Under the pieces are notes generated by a model. That model did not search any database, was not told where the DNA came from, and worked only from the letters and a program-made list of their open reading frames with translations. The position numbers and the translations under genes are program-made. 64,000 bases of DNA from Ogataea parapolymorpha DL-1 (lineage: Eukaryota; Ascomycota; Pichiomycetes; Pichiales; Pichiaceae), in assembly GCF_000187245.1 (NCBI RefSeq), contig NC_027861.1, positions 1,302,001-1,366,000 on the forward strand, given 5' to 3'. Below, one piece after another: positions 55,582 through 64,000 of the stretch (position 1 is the first letter of the stretch; each line of letters starts with the position of its first letter).

Positions 55582-56646
55582 TTAGGCGGTCTTAGCGAGC
55601 CATCTCTCGTTGCACCATCCCTTGACGGTGAACTGAGTCAGATTGGCAGTGTGGCCATTAGGGCGCACACATTTTTTGTTATTCGAATCGAAGTCTTGCA
55701 AGTTAAGCCACGGCACAAACTTGCCAGACGTGCGCACTAAGGCGTTTGCTCGTTTGTCGCACGAGACGTATTTTTCGCGCACATGGCAGATCGGGTCGTT
55801 GCGCGGAGGCAGGATGACGCTGTTCCACAGCTTTTCTCTTGCGAGCACACCCAGTTTGAGCCGCTGACGCAGCACAGGGCTCAGCTCATATCCTGCCTCG
55901 TTTAGGTATTCGTCGAAGGATTCCAAGCCAGACTCGTAGTATTCTTGGTAGTAAAGATCGATCTCGTAGTCGGAAAGCTGCAGATGTCCAGCATTCTTGC
56001 AGCAGTAATCCAAGGCATAGACCCTAAGGAAATTAGAGTTGATACGTGGCTCGCGGGCACGAATTGGCGAGGCGGGGGTATATGACTTTTGTGTTTTCAT
56101 CAAGCGCGATTCAACACTGAAGGTTTGCAAAGGGATCGACACTGGCTCCGGAGCTTTGGTTTTTGGCAATATGTCGTCTGTCATTCGCTCGTTAAACTGG
56201 AGGAGGCCCGAGTTGCTAGGCAACCTCCTGAAACTTTTTATTGCTTTGAGCAGTTTGGTGGTTTTGGAAGGTTGTGGAGGCAGGATGGGCTGTCTGGCAG
56301 GGGTTTTGAAATTCACAATGTCACCATCCTCCTCCAGAGGGTGCTCGTGGCACTCGCTGCGCACGCAGCAGGACTTCAGTGATATAAAACTGTTCATGTC
56401 ATACTCTGTGTCTGAGTCCAGTTGCCACTCGTCAGTGGAAAATTCTTCCAGCGAATCATTGCTGCTTGAAGTGCTAGAGGTGCTATTGGTCGTGTTGGAA
56501 GAGAGCGAGTCCAGAGAACCAGGAGACCGGTGGGACCGGAAACTAGTGGCCTGCTTGCTGAGTAGAAGACATTGCAAAGATGGCGTTGAGCAGAGGACAG
56601 GACTGGTGTACGAGTCCAGACTATATGGAGATGACAGCGCAACCAT
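55582..56646 (-). CDS. Conserved-looking protein of unknown function
   Basis: The 354-residue product was not recognised. Its N-terminal half is Ser-rich and acidic (S-S-N-T-T-N-S-T-S-S-T-S near 55-66) with a basic patch around 130-145. The C-terminal part (about 205-350) is ordered: I-N-S-N-F-L-R-V-Y-A-L-D-Y-C-C, a Tyr-rich helix, L-S-P-V-L-R-Q-R-L-K-L-G-V-L-A-R-E-K-L-W, then a block with three Cys. It has no signal peptide or membrane span. It looks like a regulatory or scaffold protein of fungi. The promoter is separate (216 bp), and the 3' end is 74 bp from the HAD gene start. Confidence 0.6.
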   Translation of the reverse strand: MVALSSPYSLDSYTSPVLCSTPSLQCLLLSKQATSFRSHRSPGSLDSLSSNTTNSTSSTSSSNDSLEEFSTDEWQLDSDTEYDMNSFISLKSCCVRSECHEHPLEEDGDIVNFKTPARQPILPPQPSKTTKLLKAIKSFRRLPSNSGLLQFNERMTDDILPKTKAPEPVSIPLQTFSVESRLMKTQKSYTPASPIRAREPRINSNFLRVYALDYCCKNAGHLQLSDYEIDLYYQEYYESGLESFDEYLNEAGYELSPVLRQRLKLGVLAREKLWNSVILPPRNDPICHVREKYVSCDKRANALVRTSGKFVPWLNLQDFDSNNKKCVRPNGHTANLTQFTVKGWCNERWLAKTA

Positions 56647-56862
56647 CTTGAGCTAAAGGCAGGGCGAAATATGTCCTTCTCCTTATTTATATTTAATGTA
56701 TTTAAGGGAGTATGGGATGACCGTTTTAATGTCCAAAAACGGCATTTGCGAGCGGGTCTGCACTCGTAGTGCCGTTCTGGAAGAATAATTCGCGGGAAAT
56801 TTTAATTGTGTCGTGCGAGAAACGTCGGCAATTCTACGAAAAAAAAAAAGTTTCTATTATGC

Positions 56863-58578
56863 TCAGTTACGTAAACGTTGCTGGGCTTCGCCAATGGCGA
56901 CGCTCATTCTGTCTATTGATTCTTGCAAACTTGAGGATCTATAGTCGATTGCACGCTCCTCAAGCCTCTTCACCTGCTCGTACACAACACACTCTCTGTC
57001 CAAGTCACTGAGCACCCCGTACTTGTTGGCTATGTCTTTGCACAGGGCAGCCTGGTTGCGGAGATAACCATTAGTTAGGGCCGCAAACTTTTTCTCTAGC
57101 CGACCTGACTGTTCCGAAACTTGTCTGATGTTCTTTAGTAGCTGCTCCGCATTGTCTGTGGCAGAACCATTTTCCACCACTGCAACGTACTTATTGTAGT
57201 CCAGCGTTGATAATTCCGCTTCTATAGCCGCTTCCACAATTTCTGGGTTCTCCACCCCAGACACCTCGCCTTCCACAAGACGGGCCATCTCCTCCAGAAC
57301 CAGCCTGTCCACCCCGGATGACTGTTTGGCTAATTCTAACAGGCTTTTGTGATCAGGAGCAGGGAGCTTCAGATCGGCGATTTTATGAACTGTTTCCGCT
57401 TTAGGAACATCCCGCACCGACACAGTTTCTATTTTGGGTTCCGGCTGTGGCATCGGCTCCTGCTCGCCGTCGCTATCCATGATCTCAAAGTCATTCAGTG
57501 GAGCAGGGAGCTTGGCCAGCTTACTACTCAGCGATTCTTTTGGCTCCAATGGATCGCTTTCCTCCTCTTCGTCCTCGTCAGCTTTGGTAAATAAAATAGA
57601 CTTTTCATGCGTGGCACGATTCAGCTCCTTGGTTGCATCCTTGATCTTCGCGTCAATATCCACAACTTTCTGGTCCTCCTCTGGTGCACTCAACTCCAGC
57701 TTCCTCTTCTTGAACTCAAGGTCGTCGTCGTAGCTCTGGGCTGCTCCTTGAAATGTCGTATGAGCCTCTTTGGCCTGTCTCCGTCGCTTCTTATCTTGTT
57801 TGTCATGCTCCAGATTTGGAGCTTGGTTGCGCTCTGCTTTTTCATCAAATTCGTGTCGTTCTCTGTGATTTTGCAATTTCTCCTCGCTGGTATCAAACCT
57901 GCCCTCTTCCGGCTCCCTAGCAAATGCAACATCGTTATTGTAATCCATTTGCGTAGCAAATTTCTTCTTGGTGCGGAACTTGGAGTTTATGCCTGCCTGC
58001 TTGAGCTCTCGCCGTTTCTGGACAATTGCAACGCGCCGACTTTCAGCCAGCATTCTCTCTCGCGCCTTTCTCTTTGCCTTTTTGCCCTGCGTGTTGGCCA
58101 GTCTCGCACGGGCCTCGCTAAGCATTTCGCGTTCGTCATCGTCCATATCCTCGAAATCAGGACGAGCAGGCTTCGACTCAGGGTTTAAGTTTAAGGAATC
58201 TGCGCCCGAAGCTGCCTGTTGCATGTTTCCTGTAAGCCGTAAATCGGAGTCGTCCAGATTATCATCCAAAAGCTGCTGGTATCTTTCGATACACTGGTTT
58301 GCCGTTCTATTCATCAGCATGCTAACACTGTTCCACTGGTTTGGGCGGAGCCGAACAAGCTCGAGCAATTTTTGGTCTTCCTCTTTGGTCCATTCGAGCT
58401 TTTTGATTCTTGGATCGAGCCATTCTTGCCATCTCATCTTACATTGTTTCGCCGTTTTCTTCTCCAGCAAGGAGCTCACACGGGCCCATTGATTTAGCCC
58501 ATACTTCGAGATCGCAGCTTTGAGAATGGCGTCCTCAACATTAGTCCAAACTCCTCCCTTCACGTATATGGGGGCCAT
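56863..58578 (-). CDS. CEF1: Prp19-complex splicing factor Cef1 (CDC5L)
   Basis: The 571-residue protein opens with two Myb repeats of the Cdc5 type: [35 protein letters not shown] and W-Q-E-W-L-D-P-R-I. The second repeat is L-E-W-T-K-E-E-D. A charged central region with an R-R-E-L-K-Q-A-G-I block and a helical C-terminus follow. Cef1 is a core of the Prp19 complex and is needed for spliceosome activation. It diverges from EFR3 with 114 bp between ATGs, exactly as in S. cerevisiae (YMR213W/YMR212C). Confidence 0.96.
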   Translation of the reverse strand: MAPIYVKGGVWTNVEDAILKAAISKYGLNQWARVSSLLEKKTAKQCKMRWQEWLDPRIKKLEWTKEEDQKLLELVRLRPNQWNSVSMLMNRTANQCIERYQQLLDDNLDDSDLRLTGNMQQAASGADSLNLNPESKPARPDFEDMDDDEREMLSEARARLANTQGKKAKRKARERMLAESRRVAIVQKRRELKQAGINSKFRTKKKFATQMDYNNDVAFAREPEEGRFDTSEEKLQNHRERHEFDEKAERNQAPNLEHDKQDKKRRRQAKEAHTTFQGAAQSYDDDLEFKKRKLELSAPEEDQKVVDIDAKIKDATKELNRATHEKSILFTKADEDEEEESDPLEPKESLSSKLAKLPAPLNDFEIMDSDGEQEPMPQPEPKIETVSVRDVPKAETVHKIADLKLPAPDHKSLLELAKQSSGVDRLVLEEMARLVEGEVSGVENPEIVEAAIEAELSTLDYNKYVAVVENGSATDNAEQLLKNIRQVSEQSGRLEKKFAALTNGYLRNQAALCKDIANKYGVLSDLDRECVVYEQVKRLEERAIDYRSSSLQESIDRMSVAIGEAQQRLRN

Positions 58579-58692
58579 TTTGAGAAAAAATAAAGCACTA
58601 ATTTTTTACTAATTATTTCACTGCCAGCAGGGCGCGGTTCAGCAAAAAAGGATTTCCTGGCTTTTTCAATTAAACTTTTGTATTTATGGAGC

Positions 58693-61056
58693 ATGCCGTT
58701 GTTGCCAAATTTTCGCCCCAAGCATCAGAAGCTCATTCTCCAATGCTATCCTTCCAAGAAGCTGCCGCTCAATGAGACAAAACCGAACAATGCGGAGCTC
58801 AGCTATCTTTTGTACTATGCCTCGACAAGAAGAACTAAGCTGGAAAAAGTGGCCATCTTTCTCAACAAGAAGACCAAATTGGACGTGTCTCATAATCGCA
58901 TTGGTCATATTAAGGTGACTTTGTTCATTTTACAGGAACTCATCACCAAATGTTCCGACGACTTGGGGATTATGGCAAGTCATATAATTGACATATTATC
59001 CCAAGTTGTTCGAATTAAAGATCTGTCTACATGCGAGCTAGGACTATTAATCTTTAGCAACTTTTGCAATAAAATCCAGCAGAACCAGAAGCAGATTTTG
59101 TCGAGTAGCGTGGATTTGCTGAGGAACTTTTTGCGTCTCGTTTCCAACTTTATTAGCCTCGGAGCTAACTCGCGCGATTACGAATGGTCCAAAATATCTT
59201 TGGACTCGACTACGGTCGTATCTAAATACATTGACCCCAATGTCAGCAACTTTGAAAACGCCAAGCTCATTGAAAAATCTATCATTGTGATTCTAGACAA
59301 AACGGACAAGGGAGATAATTCTTTGCGGTTGATGAAAACCTTGACGGGCCCCGACAACCGGGACGAAAAAAAATCTATAGAAGAGCTTGCAATTAATGCT
59401 TTGAAATCATTTTTCGACACCAATTCCAAGAAGCAAGTGGACCTGACCACAAAGGCGCTCGTCAAATACATAACTGAACATCCCAGAGAAGTCAGCTGGT
59501 TCAATAGACTCATTGAAGCGTGCGCCAAAAAAACCCATATCGAGCTCAGATACAGAATCGTTTCCATGTTCATTTTGGATCTGAACACGAGCAAAGATCC
59601 AGCGCAGAGAGAAACCATTGCATATTTGATATCAAATCTCCTTTCATCGGAGGACGTCAACATGGTTGGATTGCCGGTGAAGGAAATACTGAGCGATATT
59701 TTAAGATTTCAAAGAGAAGCTGTGATTTCCAAACATCCCACCTCACTCAACAATGGATACATTGAGATCGTTCGAAGTTTAGGAACTCACATCTATTACA
59801 ATGACCAGATAAATGACATGTTGGAGGAGGTCCAGAAAATCTACTACCAGATTATGAATACGAGTGAAAGTTTTACTCAGGCGTCCGAATTTGTGGAGAT
59901 CTCGGATATCTTTATCTCTAATATCGAAGGAATCTTTCAGAGTGTGCATGGAGACAGTCTTATTGATTATAAAAGATCTCCATATCGTATCAGCATATTC
60001 AATTTCTTGTTTTACACAATAGATTTCAAGAATGTTCCATCTTTTGTTAGTGCGGAAGCAAAGGTGGGGGTTCAGGTGAAGTGGTTTCAGCTGATTGATA
60101 AGTTCTACTCGTTTGAGGCCGACTCAAAACTGTTTTCTAGACCAAACTATGAAAGCTGCATTAGCAACAAAACGGACAATGCTCTGCTGCTACTATTAAA
60201 TTTAATTGGAACCATTGCAACCAATTCGACTGTTGATCTAAACGCTCAAATCTACAAAACACTTATACAGTTGGTACACACAATGAAAACAAACTTCGTG
60301 GTCAACTACCTCAACTTTATTTCGGAGTGGTTCGCTTCCCCTGAGGACTTCAAATTCTCGCTCAACTGGTTGATAATTTCTGAAATTGCTAGAGTGTATA
60401 ATTTGCAAGAGCTGTCACAGACTGCTGCCTCCAAAACACATGCCTTGGTTGCGGCGGGACTGTGGTACAAAGAGTTTCCAGCCATCACCCAGGACGACAC
60501 GTCCGTCAACGAGACAAGTTTTGGCCTCTCATCGCGAGAGCTGATTGCTCAGCTTATTGCAAATCCAGAGCTCAAGACGTGGCTTTATGCAGCCGGATAC
60601 GAGGAAGCTAGCCCCGAGAAATCGCCTGTCGTCATCAGAACGCCTCCCAAAATGCTCCTTAGCCAAAACACCACCGCTACAGACTCGATTCTTAACCATT
60701 CCTCCTCGTCAATAGTTCTTCCATACGATTCTCTGCCTCGTTCAGCTGCGGGATCTGCTGGCAACGGTTCGCTCTTCCACTACTCCACTGCTCGCTCCAA
60801 CACGTCGTCCAAAATGAATTTGAACTCAACCCATCTTAGAGACTTGCGCTCAATCATTTCTGGCAACAGTGCTAGCCCGTCAAGTAGAGAGAGCTTGTAC
60901 AAATACAGCATAACCAAGACATCGGCTCCCAACTTAGGACAAAAGAAAAGTGGTCTTGCATATTGCATCAGCGACTTAGACCTTAGCGACGACTCAGACA
61001 ACGAGTATGCAGACGCTCAAACGGTCCAAAACGGAAACGGCCCGCTCACTGCATAA
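58693..61056 (+). CDS. EFR3: Efr3, membrane anchor of the Stt4 PI4-kinase complex
   Basis: The 787-residue protein matches Efr3 (782 in S. cerevisiae). It places Stt4-Ypp1 at plasma-membrane PIK patches for PI4P synthesis. The start P-K-H-Q-K-L-I-L-Q-C-Y-P is followed by N-A-E-L-S-Y-L-L-Y-Y-A-S-T-R-R-T-K-L-E-K-V, a hallmark block, then a long armadillo-like helical array. A Ser-rich C-terminal tail (about 650-760) completes it. The ATG at 58693 is used; a TTG five codons upstream is not. It converges on CAF20 (49 bp). Confidence 0.95.
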   Translation: MPLLPNFRPKHQKLILQCYPSKKLPLNETKPNNAELSYLLYYASTRRTKLEKVAIFLNKKTKLDVSHNRIGHIKVTLFILQELITKCSDDLGIMASHIIDILSQVVRIKDLSTCELGLLIFSNFCNKIQQNQKQILSSSVDLLRNFLRLVSNFISLGANSRDYEWSKISLDSTTVVSKYIDPNVSNFENAKLIEKSIIVILDKTDKGDNSLRLMKTLTGPDNRDEKKSIEELAINALKSFFDTNSKKQVDLTTKALVKYITEHPREVSWFNRLIEACAKKTHIELRYRIVSMFILDLNTSKDPAQRETIAYLISNLLSSEDVNMVGLPVKEILSDILRFQREAVISKHPTSLNNGYIEIVRSLGTHIYYNDQINDMLEEVQKIYYQIMNTSESFTQASEFVEISDIFISNIEGIFQSVHGDSLIDYKRSPYRISIFNFLFYTIDFKNVPSFVSAEAKVGVQVKWFQLIDKFYSFEADSKLFSRPNYESCISNKTDNALLLLLNLIGTIATNSTVDLNAQIYKTLIQLVHTMKTNFVVNYLNFISEWFASPEDFKFSLNWLIISEIARVYNLQELSQTAASKTHALVAAGLWYKEFPAITQDDTSVNETSFGLSSRELIAQLIANPELKTWLYAAGYEEASPEKSPVVIRTPPKMLLSQNTTATDSILNHSSSSIVLPYDSLPRSAAGSAGNGSLFHYSTARSNTSSKMNLNSTHLRDLRSIISGNSASPSSRESLYKYSITKTSAPNLGQKKSGLAYCISDLDLSDDSDNEYADAQTVQNGNGPLTA

Positions 61057-61105
61057 AATTACGATTGTTTCTAATCGGTTCATAACGTACATTAATCTTA
61101 TATTA

Positions 61106-61540
61106 TCACTCCTCATCGCTTTCAATAGCTTCGTCCTCAGCGTTCAAAGCATCAAACGCATTGAACTTGGACACCTGAGTAATGGCAATAGTGTCCCGAG
61201 TATCCACGCTGGCTTTGCCAGAAGAGATCTTGGAACTGCTGGTCTTGACTTTCATTGTGTGCTGTTTAATTTCCTGTTTGTCGTCTTGAGCGGCATTTTT
61301 CTTTGGTTTTGGAGTAACAAATGACGTCCAGCCCTCCTCGTCGGTCTGTTTCAGCTCCTTTGGCTGTCTCTTCTTGAAACCTGTGAACGATTTTCTTCTT
61401 AGCCCTTGGTCATCGACGTCTCTCAGCGCTTCCCGAACGTCATCAATGAGCTGGACAAATGAAGTGAGATCAATGCCAGTAGGAAGCACACCGTGAGACT
61501 GTAGGGCAAGCAATTCTTCTTCGGTGTAACGTTGGACCAT
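61106..61540 (-). CDS. CAF20: eIF4E-binding protein Caf20 (p20)
   Basis: The 144-residue protein represses cap-dependent translation by competing with eIF4G for eIF4E. The eIF4E-binding motif Y-x-x-x-x-L-L is at the start (Y5-T-E-E-E-L-L-A-L). The middle is charged (R-R-K-S-F, D-E-E-G-W-T-S-F matching D-S-D-G-W-C-T-F). The end D-T-R-D-T-I-A followed by F-N-A-F-D-A-L-N-A-E-D-E is the Caf20 C-terminal signature. It diverges from TMA16 (133 bp). Both genes serve translation. Confidence 0.93.
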   Translation of the reverse strand: MVQRYTEEELLALQSHGVLPTGIDLTSFVQLIDDVREALRDVDDQGLRRKSFTGFKKRQPKELKQTDEEGWTSFVTPKPKKNAAQDDKQEIKQHTMKVKTSSSKISSGKASVDTRDTIAITQVSKFNAFDALNAEDEAIESDEE

Positions 61541-61673
61541 TTCGCTTCGTTAAAACAAATTTCCAATCCTCGCAAATTTTTAATTCGTGTTCGTTTTTAC
61601 CCGGACGGGAAGGGTACTCAAGGCTGTGTCAGTATCTTTTTTTTATCTCTAAACTTTTTTTATCGATTTGAAA

Positions 61674-62177
61674 ATGCCTAAAAGTCTCTCCAGCGTCAAC
61701 AAGAAGCTCAAGAATGCCAAGCTTCTGCATCCCAAAGGCCGCAGAGCCAAACTAATATCGCGTGCAACTCTCCGAGAGGAGAATCTAGCAAAGCGAAAAC
61801 TTGCTCAGCAGGAGAAAAAGTCTAACGAGCTGCAGATTGTCACATATTTCCAACAAGTCATCACAGAAAACGAGGAATATAGTTCCAAGCCGCAATTTAG
61901 TCTTGAAGAGCTCCAGAAATTCATTGAGGAGTTCATTTCGCGCGACGATGAAGAACTGGAAGAGCTCCGAGCAGAAAGAAGACCAGGCAGACCTGCATCA
62001 AAAAGACAAGATCTGCTCGAAATCCGCAGGAAACAAGAAGTCCACGTTTACGAGACCGGCTGGAGTGTTCCAGATTTGCGCGACCCCAAGACGGTGAAGC
62101 TTCTGAGAAATTGGAATGGGGATAGAGGCAGTTTGACCGCGTTGACGTTCAATGTGGTGAAGAAATCTGATATGTAG
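61674..62177 (+). CDS. TMA16: Translation-machinery-associated protein 16
   Basis: The 167-residue protein begins M-P-K-S-L-S-S-V-N-K-K-L and has L-H-P-K-G-R-R-A-K and A-T-L-R-E-E-N-L-A-K, the Tma16 family start. A Glu-rich middle and the block V-Y-E-T-G-W-S-V-P-D-L-R-D follow. Tma16 associates with pre-60S particles. The ATG at 61674 is used; a TTG two codons earlier is ignored. It converges on the next gene with 26 bp between stops. Confidence 0.92.
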   Translation: MPKSLSSVNKKLKNAKLLHPKGRRAKLISRATLREENLAKRKLAQQEKKSNELQIVTYFQQVITENEEYSSKPQFSLEELQKFIEEFISRDDEELEELRAERRPGRPASKRQDLLEIRRKQEVHVYETGWSVPDLRDPKTVKLLRNWNGDRGSLTALTFNVVKKSDM

Positions 62178-62203
62178 ATCGATATAAACAGGCATTGGGT
62201 ATA

Positions 62204-63445
62204 TCATGTAATTGTTATGTCTTTGTTTCTTCTGGCATCCTTGTAGTCTGCGAGCTGTGTAATCTCGTCGGGATCCACGAAATAGCTCAGGCCAAGGATA
62301 ACGAGAAAGCCTAAACCAACGACCGCCAGACTGTTTCTTGCCCACAGATAGAACTTGGTGGATTTCTTCCTGAAGAATACCAGTTTATCCAGATCTCCAT
62401 CGAGGAGATGCCAATTTTGAGCTATCAGCTTATTGATATGTTTGATATACGCTTCGGGTGACCGTAATTGGGCTAATAGCTTCGAAACGTTGCGCTTTTG
62501 AGGTTCCACATCGTGAGGATCATACTCTCGCACTTTTTCCGTCTTTCCGTTTTCATGCAATATCATAAACTCATATCCCTTGGGCATCTCTTTTTCTGAC
62601 GCGAGGGAAGGGAACAAGTCTATAGTTGAGTTGTTCTGGCCTGCAAAGAGACTGCTAGGAACAAAAGTATTCGGAACAAGCACAGGGGTAAAGAAATTGC
62701 CAGCCTCAAAAGAACGTGGGTCCTTAGAAGTTTGCTGCCTAGCCCACTCGTAATTTTGTACGCTTTTAAATAATTGTTCCTGTGTCATGTCATTTTGATG
62801 CTTTGCCTCTTGTAAAAACGACTCCAACTCGGCAGGAGCTTTTGAAGGGGCCTGATCTATGCTCATAATGAAAGGGCGATAGGATGGCATTGGGGTGAAG
62901 TTTGTCATTCTGGGAAGCTCATGGTGGTGATAGGATTCTTTTTTCTGGATCTTGTTAATAGAACTTAGGAGATCCTTAAACGAGGCATCGTGTTTCTTCT
63001 TCTTTACAGCTGCAGGTCTTTGCTCTGGCTCAGCCTTAGGGATCTCCTTAACTTTTGTTAGAAGAGAGCCAATAGTTTCTGGCTGCCCTGATTCCGCTGG
63101 AGGTGATACAGGATCATCTGATGTTTTGGATGGATTCAATTGTTCCATCAAGTAGTCGTAAAACTGCTTGTTGCGTTTCAATGTGGTGACAAAAAGTGAG
63201 AGACGTTCTTTATTTGACACATTCTTATTGTATCTGTGCAAGTTCCTGAACAAGTCCAGATTGCCCTTGGAATCAGATGCGCAATACTTCTTGAACAAAT
63301 CAATCTCAGAGCGGAATTTCTTGCAAAAATAGGGATATCCCAAAGGCTCAGTGACAGCTGACGTCTTCGACTGGAATGAGGAAAAACGGTAAAAAGCTTT
63401 CGGGCCCCGCGAGACCCAAAAACTTGACAGCCGAGCACTTGACAT
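62204..63445 (-). CDS. Putative mitochondrial membrane protein, unknown function
   Basis: The 413-residue product begins with an Arg/Ser-rich, acid-free presequence (M-S-S-A-R-L-S-S-F-W-V-S-R-G), typical for mitochondrial import. It has a soluble Lys-rich middle and one membrane span near the C-terminus (about 370-390, S-L-A-V-V-G-L-G-F-L-V-I-L-G-L). The segment before it (I-A-Q-N-W-H-L-L) is faintly like S. cerevisiae Gep7, a prohibitin interactor, but that is a guess. An inner-membrane protein with a matrix domain is the likely topology. Confidence 0.6.
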   Translation of the reverse strand: MSSARLSSFWVSRGPKAFYRFSSFQSKTSAVTEPLGYPYFCKKFRSEIDLFKKYCASDSKGNLDLFRNLHRYNKNVSNKERLSLFVTTLKRNKQFYDYLMEQLNPSKTSDDPVSPPAESGQPETIGSLLTKVKEIPKAEPEQRPAAVKKKKHDASFKDLLSSINKIQKKESYHHHELPRMTNFTPMPSYRPFIMSIDQAPSKAPAELESFLQEAKHQNDMTQEQLFKSVQNYEWARQQTSKDPRSFEAGNFFTPVLVPNTFVPSSLFAGQNNSTIDLFPSLASEKEMPKGYEFMILHENGKTEKVREYDPHDVEPQKRNVSKLLAQLRSPEAYIKHINKLIAQNWHLLDGDLDKLVFFRKKSTKFYLWARNSLAVVGLGFLVILGLSYFVDPDEITQLADYKDARRNKDITIT

Positions 63446-63541
63446 GAAGCTTATTCAACTTCTCCAAATCTATAAGTTTCAATTAAATTACGAGATGCAC
63501 TGCCAAGTATAAATAATAAAACCTAAGAATTACATAATGTA

Positions 63542-64000
63542 TCACTTCTTCCTGCCGAAGAAACCCCTCTTCTTCTTCTTTTTCTCGGTAACTTTTGTTT
63601 CGGACGTAGCCGGAGGAATATATGCTGGTGTGTTTGGAGCAGGTGTCGCTTCTGGGACCGGACGCAGGTTGTTTGCCTGAGATGAAGCAGGCAAACTGGA
63701 TTCGGAGCCGGAACCAGAAACAGAGCCAGAACCAGAGCCAGGCCCGCGCTGCGCGGTAGACTCCGTAGTAATGGCAGCAGGAGGGTATGCAGCAGGTGCT
63801 TGTGCAAACTCCGGGGGAGCAAAAGGCTGAGGTTGTTTTTGAGGTGGAGCGGTCTGTTGCTGCTGCGGTTTTGGCTGCTTGTATGGCCCGTTGATGCCTA
63901 GTCCGTTAGATGTCTGACTTCTCCTCGTCAATTGGTTCAAAGTGCCCGAGGAACTTTGTCTCATAGGGTATGGTTGCTGCATATTGTTCATGCCAGAGCT
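63542..64000 (-). CDS. C-terminal part of an unidentified Pro/Gln-rich protein
   Basis: The frame is open to the right edge, so the gene may extend beyond it; an ATG exists at 63991 but need not be the start. The visible 150 residues are low-complexity: Gln/Pro-rich (Q-P-Q-Q-Q-Q-T-A-P-P), a Gly/Ser run, Pro/Ala-rich stretches, and a basic end K-K-K-K-K-R-G-F-F-G-R-K-K. The basic aromatic tail could bind membranes or nucleic acid. It was not recognised. Confidence 0.55.
   Translation of the reverse strand, partial: SSGMNNMQQPYPMRQSSSGTLNQLTRRSQTSNGLGINGPYKQPKPQQQQTAPPQKQPQPFAPPEFAQAPAAYPPAAITTESTAQRGPGSGSGSVSGSGSESSLPASSQANNLRPVPEATPAPNTPAYIPPATSETKVTEKKKKKRGFFGRKK

Overview
The window is dense, gene-rich nuclear chromosome sequence of a budding yeast (Saccharomycotina). 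It holds about 50 protein genes and no bacterial features. CTG encodes leucine at invariant positions of histone H4 (in SFLENV and TSLDVV), so the CTG-Ser and CTG-Ala clades are excluded. The compactness, short introns, moderate GC content and a mARC-like molybdenum-cofactor protein fit a methylotrophic, nitrate-using yeast of the Ogataea/Pichiaceae type. The genus is inference.

Layout. 1-6.5 kb: ABD1 (partial), PRP5, VHC1. 6.5-8.3 kb: a 1.16-kb regulatory region and a CUP9/TOS8-like TALE homeodomain gene. 8.3-15.2 kb: PTP1-like phosphatase, TTI2, NUP1, SBA1 and a glucose-6-phosphate 1-epimerase; PTP1/TTI2 are very GC-rich. 15.2-18.9 kb: a divergent iron pair, a FET3/FET5-type ferroxidase and the vacuolar iron importer CCC1. 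19-24 kb: ERG6 with a sterol-response cluster, a yapsin, RSA3 and RMD5. 24-36.9 kb: BRO1, ELC1, VPS16, CHL4, NOP4, TRM44, PHO85 and an F-box protein, with touching or overlapping 3' ends. 37-41 kb: a mARC-like MOSC protein, a DUF3605 protein, HSP42-like, SEC28. 41-42.2 kb: divergent histone H3/H4. 42.8-49.1 kb: CLG1-like cyclin, a BAP31/YET protein with an apparent frameshift, a small membrane protein, CCS1, IMP2, MIH1. 49.7-55.5 kb: ETT1, MET1, PMP3, TOM6, TMC1 and a CECR5-type HAD protein. 55.6-64 kb: an unknown protein, CEF1, EFR3, CAF20, TMA16, a mitochondrial membrane protein and a truncated gene at the edge.

Most interesting. Four genes (SBA1, CCS1, PMP3, TOM6) are split by introns of only 34-40 nt, each with the branch site CTAAC/CTAAT five or six nucleotides from the 3' splice site. 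TOM6 and PMP3 are visible only after joining exons. The BAP31/YET gene changes frame at an A9 run, and the second frame encodes a plausible C-terminus ending in an ER-retrieval motif. Several promoters carry sites that match the gene's function: three sterol-response elements before ERG6, a 14-bp CACGTG palindrome before MET1, and a PACE element before TMC1. Many neighbours are also neighbours in S. cerevisiae (ABD1-PRP5-VHC1, ELC1-VPS16-NOP4, TRM44-PHO85, CEF1-EFR3, CCS1-IMP2-MIH1, ETT1-TMC1, MET1-YKR070W), which supports the gene identifications. No tRNA, rRNA, transposon or CRISPR array was recognised.
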